A stretch of DNA of 59,094 nt from Halomonas rhizosphaerae (GTDB taxonomy: Bacteria > Pseudomonadota > Gammaproteobacteria > Pseudomonadales > Halomonadaceae), in NCBI RefSeq assembly GCF_030010555.1, contig NZ_JASCQP010000002.1:1-59094 (forward strand). The letters are read 5' to 3'. Every line of letters starts with the position of its first letter. The first letter of the stretch is position 1. A program made the position numbers and the translations under genes. Shown piece by piece: positions 25,549 through 33,071 of this stretch. Below the pieces are notes generated by a model. It was not told the origin of the DNA and made no database searches. It was given only the letters and a program-made list of their open reading frames with translations.

Positions 25549-26151
25549 GTGCGACCTTTCCCCCATCGCCGTTTCCCTGCCCTTGGCACTGCGCTGTTCG
25601 CCCTGCTGCTGGCCCTGCCGGCAGCCGCCGCCTGGGAGCTGGACCCCGAACGCTCGCGGGTGGCCGCAACCGTGGTGCAGATCGCCCCGACGGGTCCCAT
25701 TGCCCATCAGCACGAGGTGCGTCGCCTCGCCGGCACCGCCGAGGCGGACGGCACCCTGCGCCTGCCCCTGCGGCTGGCGCAGAGCGATGTGGTCGAGCGC
25801 ATGGGGCCGTTGCCGCCCTGGCTCTCCGGCCTCACCGAGCAGCCGCTGGCCACCGTGAGCACGCGTTTCCCGCCCCAGCGCCTAGAGGCGCTGGCCGTGG
25901 GCGAGTCGCTGGTGGAGGTGCTCGAGCTCTCGGTGCAGTCCGGCGGCACCACCCACCGCGAGCCGCTGGCGGTGCGCTTCACCCGCGAGTCCGCCGGTCG
26001 GGTCCGGGTCACCAACGCCGAGCGCGTGGCGCTGGATGGCCGCGAACTGATGGCCAACCCGACGCTGCGTTCGGTGCTGCTGCTGCTCGGCTACGAGCAG
26101 ATCGGCGACGAGGTACCGGTCCTTCTCGACGCCATGCTGGTGCGGCGCTGA
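25549..26151 (+). CDS. YceI-like periplasmic protein
   Basis: A 200-residue exported protein. The GTG at 25,549 with GGAG nine bases upstream gives a clear signal peptide (FPALGTALFALLLALPAAAA, then WEL); longer in-frame starts would bury it. The mature part begins WELDPERSRVAATVVQI and holds the beta-barrel pattern of the YceI family, which binds isoprenoid-like lipids in the periplasm: RRLAGTAEADGTLRLPLRLA, VSTRFPPQRLEAL, VRVTNAERVALDGRELMANP. The final part (LGYEQIGDEVPVLLDAMLVR) also fits. It is the first chromosomal gene beyond the tRNA boundary, GC-rich with chromosome-like codon use. Family call is by pattern; ligand unknown. Confidence 0.65.
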   Translation: MRPFPHRRFPALGTALFALLLALPAAAAWELDPERSRVAATVVQIAPTGPIAHQHEVRRLAGTAEADGTLRLPLRLAQSDVVERMGPLPPWLSGLTEQPLATVSTRFPPQRLEALAVGESLVEVLELSVQSGGTTHREPLAVRFTRESAGRVRVTNAERVALDGRELMANPTLRSVLLLLGYEQIGDEVPVLLDAMLVRR

Positions 26152-26205
26152 GGGGCTACCCCGGCAGGCTCTGTCCTTCCCATGATGCCGGCACAGCCCT
26201 TTATT

Positions 26206-26224
26206 GATAATGATTATTGTTTGT
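26206..26224 (+). promoter_or_regulatory. Fur box before fhuF
   Basis: GATAATGATTATTGTTTGT matches the 19-base Fur consensus at about 13 positions, with the left half perfect over nine bases. TATAAT at 26,224-26,229 is a good -10, so Fur would cover the promoter. The box supports starting fhuF downstream at 26,260. Confidence 0.7.
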
Positions 26225-26259
26225 ATAATGAGGCTTTCCGCGGCTCCGGTGGTCTCGCC

Positions 26260-27000
26260 ATGCCCTCTTCCCTGGCCCGGCTCTACGTCGGCCCCCTGCA
26301 GCACCTCGCCGCGCCGACGATCGCGTCGGCAGCGTCCGACGGCATGCCGGCCCGTGACCTGCTCGACCCGGCCTACCTGGACGCGCTGTTGGCACGCTTC
26401 GGCGCCCAGTACCCTCAGGGCGACCGCCGGGCGGTGGCCTCGCTGTGGTCCAAGTGGCACTTCAGCAGCCTCTGCGGCCATGGCCTGGCGGCCAACCTGC
26501 TGCTCGAGCGCGACCTGCCGCTGGGGCTCGACGAGCTCCATCTCCAGCAATCTCCCGAGGGGCAGACCACCGGCCTGGTGCTGCATCATGCTGGCCGGCC
26601 CCTGGCCGAGCTCGACTCCCATTCGCGCTTCGCCACCCTGCTCGACGGCCACCTGACGCCACTGGTCGAGGCCCTGGCCGCGGCCAGCGGCGCCTCACCC
26701 AAGGTGTTCTGGAGCAACGCCGGCAACTATTTTGAGTACTTCGCTAGCGCCCTGGCCGACCATCCCATGGCCGCAGCGGACGTCGCTGAGCCCGCCCTGG
26801 CGCTGCTGGCGAGTCGCAATCTTCCCGACGGCCGGCGCAACCCGCTCCATCGCCCGGTGCGCTATGTCGAGGGCGATGACGATGCCCCCCGGCGGGTGCG
26901 TCGCCTGTGCTGCATTCGCTACCTGATCGACGAGCTGGGCGTCTGCGGGAACTGCCCGCTGACCTGCCGCGACAGGACCCGTGCCGCCGAGACGCCCTGA
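26260..27000 (+). CDS. fhuF: FhuF-type siderophore-iron reductase
   Basis: A 246-residue cytoplasmic protein that releases iron from imported ferric siderophores by reduction. The C-terminal [2Fe-2S] motif is complete: Cys-Cys, ten residues, Cys, two residues, Cys (RLCCIRYLIDELGVCGNCPL). Upstream family stretches include SLWSKWHFSSLCGHGLAANL and PKVFWSNAGNYFEYFASAL. The ATG at 26,260 is chosen because the longer in-frame start at 26,182 would put the Fur box inside the gene. It faces the TonB receptor gene tail to tail across a strong hairpin. Together with the receptor and FhuCDB it forms an iron-uptake locus; iron limitation should switch it on through Fur. Confidence 0.88.
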   Translation: MPSSLARLYVGPLQHLAAPTIASAASDGMPARDLLDPAYLDALLARFGAQYPQGDRRAVASLWSKWHFSSLCGHGLAANLLLERDLPLGLDELHLQQSPEGQTTGLVLHHAGRPLAELDSHSRFATLLDGHLTPLVEALAAASGASPKVFWSNAGNYFEYFASALADHPMAAADVAEPALALLASRNLPDGRRNPLHRPVRYVEGDDDAPRRVRRLCCIRYLIDELGVCGNCPLTCRDRTRAAETP

Positions 27001-27015
27001 TCGCCACACCCACGC

Positions 27016-27047
27016 GAGGGCCCACCCCGCTGCCGGGGTGGGCCCTC
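27016..27047. terminator. Bidirectional hairpin between fhuF and the receptor gene
   Basis: GAGGGCCCACCCC (27,016-27,028) pairs perfectly with GGGGTGGGCCCTC (27,035-27,047) around a six-base loop. It sits between the two convergent genes and would end both, though T-runs are short. Confidence 0.75.
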
Positions 27048-27072
27048 TTGGCATGACTCGCCGCTGATGGGC

Positions 27073-29265
27073 TCAGTAGCGCCAGGTCAGGTTGGCCATG
27101 ACATGGCGCGGGGCGCCGTGGAAGGCCTGGTCCCACTTGAGGCTGGTCAGGTACTTCTCGTCGGTGACGTTGTTGACGTTCAGCGAACCGGTCAGGCTGT
27201 CGCTGAAGTCGTAGCTCGCCATCAGGTCGACCAGGGCATAGGCCTCCTGGCGGGTCTTGCCCTCGGCGAGGTCACGGTCACGCTCGATATCGTCCTGCCA
27301 GCGCAGCCGTGCGCCCACCTTGAGGGCGTCCAGGGCGGCCGGCCGGTAGCTGGTGGTAGCGCGCACCAGATGGCGCGGGATGTAGGTGTTGGTGGCCTCG
27401 CCGTCGGCATCCTCGACCTCCAGGTAGGTATAGCCGACGCTGGCCTGCCAGCCCGGGGCCAGCTCGCCGGCGAGTGTGGCCTCGACACCCTCGCTGGTGA
27501 TGTCTTCTTCCTGGTGGATTTCTTGAACACCCAGATACTCGCCAGTCCCCTGCGCGAAGTTATTTTGTTCCGTACGGAAAACGGTCAAAGAAGCATCGGC
27601 TGCGCCATCGAATACATCGGCCTTCACGCCTAGCTCGTAACTCTCACCCTCGGAAGGAGACAGCATCTCACCGTTTCTGTCGATTTCAGTCTGGGGGTTG
27701 AAGATCTCGGTGTAGCTGGCGTAAAGCGATGCCTGGTCGGTGACGTCATAGATCAGGCCGGCATAGGGTGTCAGCTCGCTGTCGACGCTATTATCCTGAG
27801 GTGCACCATACTGCCGGCCCACTGTGTCCAGCCAGCTTAGCCGGGCGCCGGCCACCGCAGTCCAGCGCTCGGCGAGGTCCAGCTTGGCCGCGCCATAGAG
27901 GCTGCGCTCCTTGACCGTGGCATCGCCTCCATCACCGGAATCGCCGACCCAAACAGTCGGCTCGGGGTAGCCACCATTCCAGTCGTCCAGCGGCGGAAGG
28001 CCCTGGCCGCCCGCATCGAAGCTCGCCGTGGGGTAGCGAGAGAGCTGCTGGTTGCGGCTCTGGCTCCAGTCCGTGCCCAGCACCAGTTGGTGGCTGCGCC
28101 CGAAGGCATCGACGTCGCCCTTGGCATGCAGGTCGGCCACCCACTGCTCCAGATGGCGGTCGTAGCGGCTAAGGGTCAGCTGGTTGTCGGCGATGCGCCC
28201 GGTCGTGGCATCGGGCGTGCCGTAGATGTAGAGCAGCTGGGTGTCGGAGCGCATGTCCAGGTGGGTGAGCGTGCCCTTCAGCGACCAGCGGTCGCCGAGT
28301 TCCTGCTGCACCTCGAGGAAGCTGCGGTGGGTCTCCACGTCCCAGTAGGACCAGTCGGGCGCCGAGGAGGTCGCGACATCGTAGTCGGTGGGGTTGCCGG
28401 CCGAATCATAGAGCGGCAGCGAGCCCCACATGTTGCCGTCGGTGTCGTTCTGCTGCCAGGTGTGGCCCAGGGTCACCAAGGTGCTGTCGGTGACATCGGC
28501 TTCCAGCACGCCGTAGAGCAGCCCCCGCTCGCGGCTCAGCCGGTCCAGGTAGGAGTCGCTCTCCATCCCCGCCGCCACCAGGCGCCCGCGGACGCGCCCC
28601 GCCTGATCCAATGGCCCCGCCACATCGGCCTCCAGGCGCCGCTGGTCCCAGGCGCCGAGGCTCGCCGAGACCGAGGCCTGGGGCTCGTACGTGGGCCGCT
28701 TGCGCACGAAGTTGACCGTCGCCGCCGGGTTGCCCGAGCCGGACATCAGGCCGGTGGCGCCGCGCACCACCTCCACCCGGTCGTAGATCGCGGTGTCCAT
28801 GTCGCCGTGCACGTTGTTGTAGGGCATCGGCACGCGCACCCCGTCGACCTGGAAGTTGGAGATCTCGAAGCCCCGCGCCGTGAAGTAGGTGCGATCCGTC
28901 TCGAGGCGCTCCACCGTGACCCCGGGGGTGCTCTCCAGGACGTCGTTGGTGGTGTCGAGGCTGAAGTCGTCGATCTGCGCCCGAGTCACGGTCGAGACGG
29001 ACTGGGGCGTCTCGCGGGGCGTCAGGTCGAGCCTGGTCGCGGTGCTGGTGAGCGGCACCCGGTAACGCTCCGTGCCCTCGGTGATGACCGACAGGGCCTC
29101 GGCCTCGACGGTCACCGTCTCGAGCTCCTCGGCGGATCCGGCCTCCTGGGCCAGCAGGGAGGGTGAGACCAGCACGAAGGCACCGGCGGTGGCCAGGCCG
29201 AGGGCCCGGCGCACGGCCTGGGCCAGGGGATCGTCCCCGATGGGGCGGAAAGCGGGATGGGACAT
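27073..29265 (-). CDS. TonB-dependent siderophore receptor (FhuE/FpvA type)
   Basis: A 730-residue outer-membrane receptor. A signal peptide ends near residue 39 (VLVSPSLLAQE). A TonB-box-like ELETVTVEAEALSV is followed by the plug domain: RETPQSVSTVTRAQIDD, then LESTPGVTVERLETDRTYF, GFEISNFQVDGVRVP and YDRVEVVRGATGLMSGSGNP. The rest is the 22-strand barrel, ending LNVNNVTDEKYLTSLKWDQ and the terminal aromatic of NLTWRY. These plug motifs are those of ferric-hydroxamate or mixed siderophore receptors. A Fur box lies 43 bases before the start. It works with TonB-ExbBD (not in the window) and hands its substrate to FhuD-FhuBC encoded nearby. The exact ligand cannot be told. Confidence 0.92.
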   Translation of the reverse strand: MSHPAFRPIGDDPLAQAVRRALGLATAGAFVLVSPSLLAQEAGSAEELETVTVEAEALSVITEGTERYRVPLTSTATRLDLTPRETPQSVSTVTRAQIDDFSLDTTNDVLESTPGVTVERLETDRTYFTARGFEISNFQVDGVRVPMPYNNVHGDMDTAIYDRVEVVRGATGLMSGSGNPAATVNFVRKRPTYEPQASVSASLGAWDQRRLEADVAGPLDQAGRVRGRLVAAGMESDSYLDRLSRERGLLYGVLEADVTDSTLVTLGHTWQQNDTDGNMWGSLPLYDSAGNPTDYDVATSSAPDWSYWDVETHRSFLEVQQELGDRWSLKGTLTHLDMRSDTQLLYIYGTPDATTGRIADNQLTLSRYDRHLEQWVADLHAKGDVDAFGRSHQLVLGTDWSQSRNQQLSRYPTASFDAGGQGLPPLDDWNGGYPEPTVWVGDSGDGGDATVKERSLYGAAKLDLAERWTAVAGARLSWLDTVGRQYGAPQDNSVDSELTPYAGLIYDVTDQASLYASYTEIFNPQTEIDRNGEMLSPSEGESYELGVKADVFDGAADASLTVFRTEQNNFAQGTGEYLGVQEIHQEEDITSEGVEATLAGELAPGWQASVGYTYLEVEDADGEATNTYIPRHLVRATTSYRPAALDALKVGARLRWQDDIERDRDLAEGKTRQEAYALVDLMASYDFSDSLTGSLNVNNVTDEKYLTSLKWDQAFHGAPRHVMANLTWRY

Positions 29266-29307
29266 GGTTGAGCAAGCCTTCGGTTCTTATAAAACGGGAA
29301 TGCGCAT

Positions 29308-29326
29308 GATAATGAGTCGCATTAGC
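29308..29326 (-). promoter_or_regulatory. Fur box before the TonB-dependent receptor
   Basis: Read on the minus strand, GCTAATGCGACTCATTATC matches the 19-base Fur consensus at about 15 positions. It is 43 bases upstream of the receptor start, a normal operator distance. Confidence 0.75.
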
Positions 29327-29410
29327 TAAAACAACCAGGAACACTTCTCTTTTGAGGTGTTAATAGAGGAGGTATTCTTCACCGGGAGGCGGCGAGAGCC
29401 GGGCGGTAGA

Positions 29411-29442
29411 CGCCACCGGCGGCCCCAGGGCCGCCGGTGGCG
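29411..29442 (-). terminator. Strong GC hairpin after the ABC transporter gene
   Basis: CGCCACCGGCGGCC at 29,411-29,424 pairs perfectly with GGCCGCCGGTGGCG at 29,429-29,442 around CCAG. It follows the minus-strand ABC gene by 28 bases and precedes the receptor promoter. There is no T-run, so it may act with Rho or protect the 3' end. Confidence 0.55.
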
Positions 29443-29469
29443 AAAGGGATACAGGGAAGGGAAAAAAGA

Positions 29470-31275
29470 TCAGGCCAGGGGCGCGTCCGCTACCTCGATC
29501 TCGCCGGTCTGCACCCGCCACTGGGCGGCATAGCGCCCGTTGCGCGCCAGCAGCTCGCCATGGGTGCCGCGCTCGACCACTCGCCCGCCGTGGACCACGG
29601 CGATCTGGTCGGCATGGACGATGGTCGAGAGCCGATGGGCGATCATGATCACGGTGCGCTGGTGGGCGATGCGCTTCAGCGAGCGCTGGATGGCCGCCTC
29701 GGTCTCGTTGTCCACGGCGCTGGTGGCCTCGTCCAGCACCAGGATCGGTGGGTCCTTGAGCAGCGCCCGGGCCAGCGAGAGGCGCTGGCGCTGGCCGCCG
29801 GAGAGGCGCACGCCGCGCTCCCCCACCGGGGTGTCCAGGCCCTGGGGCAGCGCCTGGATGAACTCCCAGGCCTCGGCGGTCTGCGCCGCGGCGATGATAT
29901 CGGCATCGGGGGCATCGGGGCGGCCATAGGCGATGTTGTCGCGCACCGGGCCCTCGAACAGGTAGACGTCCTGGCTGACCAGGCCGATGGCCCGGCGCAG
30001 CGAGGCCAGCTCGAGCGTGCGGATCGGCTGGCCGTCGATGCGGATCTCCCCCGCCTGGGGGTCGTGGAAGCGCAGCAGCAACTTGATCAGGGTCGACTTG
30101 CCCGAGCCAGTGGCGCCGACCAGGGCCAGGGTATGGCCCGCCGGCACCTCCAGCCGGACCTCGCTGACCCCCTCGCCGCTGCCCGGGTAGCGAAAGCTCA
30201 CGTCGGCGAAGGCCACCTCGCCGCGCACCGGCTCGACCAGCGCCCGCCCGCCGTCGTCGCGCACGCGGATCGGCGTGGCCAGCAGGTCGAGGATACGCCG
30301 CGTGCTGGCCATGGCGCGCTCGAAGAGGTCGATCACCTGGGCCAGGCCGGTCAGCGGCCACAGCAGCCGCTGGGTGAGGAACACCAGCACGCCGTAGGCA
30401 CCGACGTTCAGGTCACCCCGCAGGGCCATCATCCCGCCCACGGTGAAGGTGGCCAGGAAGCCGGCCAGGATCGCCATGCGAATCACCGGGATGAAGGCCG
30501 AGCTGATGCGGATCGCCCGCCGATTGGCCTCCACGTAGGCTTCGCTGGCCAGGCGCAGCCGCTCGGCCTCGCGAGCCTCGGCGGTGAAGCTCTTGATGGT
30601 AGCGATGCCGGCCAGGTTGTTGGAGAGCCGGCTCGAGAGGTCACCGACCCGCTCGCGCACCTCGGCGTAGAGCGGCCCGGCCTTGCGCTGGAAGTAGAAG
30701 GCGCCCCACACGATCAGCGGGATCGGCGTGAAGGCGAGCAGCGCGATCAGCGGCGAGAGCACGAAGAACACCGCCCCCACCGCCACCACGGTGACGCCGA
30801 CCTGGATCATGGCGTTGGCGCCGCCGTCCAGGAAGCGCTCGAGCTGGTTGACGTCGTCGTTCATGGTCGCCACCAGCTGGCCGGAGCTCCTCGACTCGAA
30901 GAAGCCCATGTCGAGCCGCTGGGCATGCTCGTAGGCGTCCTGGCGCAGGTCGGCCTGCAGCCGCTGGGCCAGGTTGCGCCAGAGCACCTGGAAGAGGTAC
31001 TCGAACAGCGACTCCCCGGCCCAGATGAAGAAGGTCAGCGCACCAAGGATCAGGATCTGCTCCCGGGCGGACTCGAAGCCGAGCCCCGCCACGAAGCTCT
31101 GCTCCTGGTTGACCACCACGTCGATGGCCACACCGATGAGGATCTCCGGGGCGATATCGAACAGCTTGTTGATGACCGAGCAGGCGCTGGCGGCGAGGAT
31201 CCGGCGGCGATAGCCGCGGGCATAGCGCAGCAGGCGCGCCAGGGCCCGGAAGCTGGAGGTGGTGGCATCAGGCAT
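29470..31275 (-). CDS. ABC transporter, fused membrane and ATPase domains, in the iron locus
   Basis: A 601-residue half-transporter of the lipid/multidrug exporter type. Six membrane helices cover about residues 20-310. The ATPase follows with Walker [11 protein letters not shown]-loop VSQDVYLF, signature [16 protein letters not shown], Walker [11 protein letters not shown] and H-loop [10 protein letters not shown]. The ATG at 31,275 is preferred; a GTG 33 bases upstream is possible. It diverges from fhuC with a Fur box between, so it is iron-regulated. Related proteins in siderophore loci either export the siderophore or, as with IrtAB-like proteins, import it. The setting fits siderophore traffic but does not decide the direction. 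It likely works as a homodimer. Confidence 0.85.
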   Translation of the reverse strand: MPDATTSSFRALARLLRYARGYRRRILAASACSVINKLFDIAPEILIGVAIDVVVNQEQSFVAGLGFESAREQILILGALTFFIWAGESLFEYLFQVLWRNLAQRLQADLRQDAYEHAQRLDMGFFESRSSGQLVATMNDDVNQLERFLDGGANAMIQVGVTVVAVGAVFFVLSPLIALLAFTPIPLIVWGAFYFQRKAGPLYAEVRERVGDLSSRLSNNLAGIATIKSFTAEAREAERLRLASEAYVEANRRAIRISSAFIPVIRMAILAGFLATFTVGGMMALRGDLNVGAYGVLVFLTQRLLWPLTGLAQVIDLFERAMASTRRILDLLATPIRVRDDGGRALVEPVRGEVAFADVSFRYPGSGEGVSEVRLEVPAGHTLALVGATGSGKSTLIKLLLRFHDPQAGEIRIDGQPIRTLELASLRRAIGLVSQDVYLFEGPVRDNIAYGRPDAPDADIIAAAQTAEAWEFIQALPQGLDTPVGERGVRLSGGQRQRLSLARALLKDPPILVLDEATSAVDNETEAAIQRSLKRIAHQRTVIMIAHRLSTIVHADQIAVVHGGRVVERGTHGELLARNGRYAAQWRVQTGEIEVADAPLA

Positions 31276-31342
31276 GGGGAGCGGGGGTCCTGGAGGGTGA
31301 AACGCCACAGCATACCGGGAAGGCGGCCGGCCCGAAACAGAT

Positions 31343-31361
31343 CTTATTGATAACCATTATC
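31343..31361. promoter_or_regulatory. Fur box in the divergent ABC/fhuC promoter region
   Basis: CTTATTGATAACCATTATC (reverse strand GATAATGGTTATCAATAAG) matches the Fur consensus at about 14 of 19 positions. It lies 68 bases before the ABC start and 63 bases before fhuC, so one site can control both directions. Confidence 0.75.
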
Positions 31362-31423
31362 ACCGGAGGTAAGGTAGCGCCCATCGCCCGCCCCGTCCGG
31401 GGCCCGTCGAAGGAGCGTCCTGC

Positions 31424-32194
31424 ATGTTCGAACTGCGCGGAGCCGGTTTCGCCATCGCCGACCGGCTGCTGCTCGCCGCTACCGACCTGACCCTGGAGGG
31501 CGGCCGGGTGCACGGCCTGATCGGCCACAACGGCTCGGGCAAGTCGACCCTGCTCAAGCTGCTGGCCCGTCAGCAGCCGGCCAGCCGAGGCGAGCTGGCC
31601 TTCGCCGGCCGACCCCTGGCCCGCTGGGGCCAGCGCGCGTTCGCCCGCCGCGTGGCCTACCTGCCCCAGCAGCTGCCCGCCACCGAGAACCTGCTCGGCC
31701 GCGAGCTGGTGGGCATGGGTCGCTACCCCCGGCGAGGTCTGCTGGGCCGTCACACCCGCGAGGACGCGGCGGCCATCGAGGGGGCCATCGCCGCGACCCA
31801 CACCGAGGCCTTCGCCGACCGCCTGGTCGACACCCTCTCCGGCGGCGAACGCCAGCGGGTCTGGCTGGCCATGCTGCTTGCCCAGGGCAGCGACTTCCTG
31901 CTGCTCGACGAGCCGCTCGCCGCGCTGGACATCGCCCACCAGGTGGAGGTGCTGACGCTGATCCGCGAGCTCAGCGAGACGCTGGGGCTCGGCGTGGTCA
32001 TCGTGCTGCACGACGTCAACATGGCGGCGCGCTACTGCGACCACCTGGTCGCCCTGCACGGCGGGCGCGTGCTGGCCCGGGGCACCCCGGCCGAGCTGAT
32101 GGAAGAGGCCACCCTGGAGGCCATCTACGGCATCCCCATGCGCGTGATGGCGCATCCCGCCGGCCATCATCCCGTCGCCCTGGTCCATGCCTGA
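31424..32194 (+). CDS. fhuC: Ferric-siderophore ABC transporter ATPase, FhuC type
   Basis: A 256-residue ATPase that powers import of ferric siderophore through FhuB. Walker A is GHNGSGKST near residue 34, the Q-loop is YLPQQLPATENLLGRELVGM, the signature is LSGGERQRVWLAMLLAQ, Walker B is FLLLDEPLAALD and the H-loop is VIVLHDVNMAARY. These are the FecCD-family forms. It begins a tight three-gene operon: its last eight bases overlap the start of fhuD. A Fur box lies 63 bases upstream. The length is normal and there is no sign of transfer; codon use is that of the chromosome. FecE-type citrate or heme transporters are the main alternatives, but the fused FhuB argues for Fhu. Confidence 0.88.
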   Translation: MFELRGAGFAIADRLLLAATDLTLEGGRVHGLIGHNGSGKSTLLKLLARQQPASRGELAFAGRPLARWGQRAFARRVAYLPQQLPATENLLGRELVGMGRYPRRGLLGRHTREDAAAIEGAIAATHTEAFADRLVDTLSGGERQRVWLAMLLAQGSDFLLLDEPLAALDIAHQVEVLTLIRELSETLGLGVVIVLHDVNMAARYCDHLVALHGGRVLARGTPAELMEEATLEAIYGIPMRVMAHPAGHHPVALVHA

Positions 32195-33071
32195 CGCGCT
32201 CGCCCGGCTGCTTCGCGGTCTCGTTCCTGGGCTGCTGCTGGTCCTGGCGCTGGTGCCGACGACCCGCGCTCAGGCCCAGCCGGCCATCGCCACCCTCGAC
32301 TGGACCCTGGCCGAGACCCTGGTGGCGCTGGGCGTCACGCCGGCCGGCGTCGCCCAGCGCGACGCCTACCATGCCTGGGTGCGCGCGCCGCGCCTGCCCG
32401 AGGCCACCGTCGATCTCGGCCTGCGCAGCCAGCCCAACCTGGAGCTGCTGGCGAGCCTCGCGCCCGACCGCCTCCTGATCTCGCCGATGTTCGCCAACCT
32501 GGCGCCGCGGCTGTCGCGCATCGCCCCGGTCACGACCCTGCCGCTCTACTCCCCGGGCCGCGAGACCTGGCCACAATTGCGCGAGCTGAGCCGCGAGGTC
32601 GGTCGCCTGGCCGAGCGGGAGGCGGCCGCCAAGAGGCTGATCGCCGAGACGGAGACGCGACTGGAGGCCCTGCGGCGGCGACTGCCCGAGCGGGTGTCGC
32701 CGCTGCTGGTGGTGCAGTTCATGGACGAGCGCCATGTCCGGGTGTTCGGCGAGGGCGGCCTCTACCAGGCCGTGATGGCCCGCCTGGGGCTGGACAACGC
32801 CTGGCACGGCGAGACCAACGCCTGGGGCTTCTCGCTGGTCGGCCTCGAGCAGTTGGCCGGCCTGGAGGCGCGGCTGGTGGTGGTCGAGCCCTACCCGGTG
32901 GGCGTCGAGACGGCGCTGGCCGACAGCGGCCTCTGGCAGCAGCAGCCCAGCGTGCGCGATGACAGCCTGATCACCCTGCCCCCGGTATGGAGCTTCGGCG
33001 CCCTGCCCTCGGCGCAGCGCTTCGCCGAGCATCTGGTCGCCGCTCTGGAGGACGCGCCCCATGGCGACTGA
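32187..33071 (+). CDS. fhuD: Siderophore-binding periplasmic protein, FhuD type
   Basis: A 294-residue solute-binding protein of the helical-backbone (class III) kind. A signal peptide covers about residues 1-30 (LVPGLLLVLALVPTTRAQAQ). The mature protein begins ATLDWTLAETLVALGVTPAG and shows family stretches NLELLASLAPDRLLISPMFA, ISPMFANLAPRLSRIAPVTT and VVQFMDERHVRVFGEGGLYQ, ending AEHLVAALEDAPH. It binds the ferric siderophore delivered by the receptor and docks on FhuB. Its start overlaps fhuC by eight bases and its end overlaps fhuB by eleven, so all three are translationally coupled. There is no lipobox, unlike Gram-positive homologues. Confidence 0.85.
   Translation: MPDALARLLRGLVPGLLLVLALVPTTRAQAQPAIATLDWTLAETLVALGVTPAGVAQRDAYHAWVRAPRLPEATVDLGLRSQPNLELLASLAPDRLLISPMFANLAPRLSRIAPVTTLPLYSPGRETWPQLRELSREVGRLAEREAAAKRLIAETETRLEALRRRLPERVSPLLVVQFMDERHVRVFGEGGLYQAVMARLGLDNAWHGETNAWGFSLVGLEQLAGLEARLVVVEPYPVGVETALADSGLWQQQPSVRDDSLITLPPVWSFGALPSAQRFAEHLVAALEDAPHGD

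Noticed and set aside
26182..26259. Longer N-terminus for fhuF
   Set aside because: It would place the Fur box and the -10 inside the coding sequence.
29437..31350. Long open frames opposite the ABC, TonB receptor, proV, TRAP and frm genes
   Set aside because: High GC opens antisense frames of several hundred codons, but their proteins are low-complexity Gly/Arg/His/Gln-rich shadows of recognised genes on the other strand.
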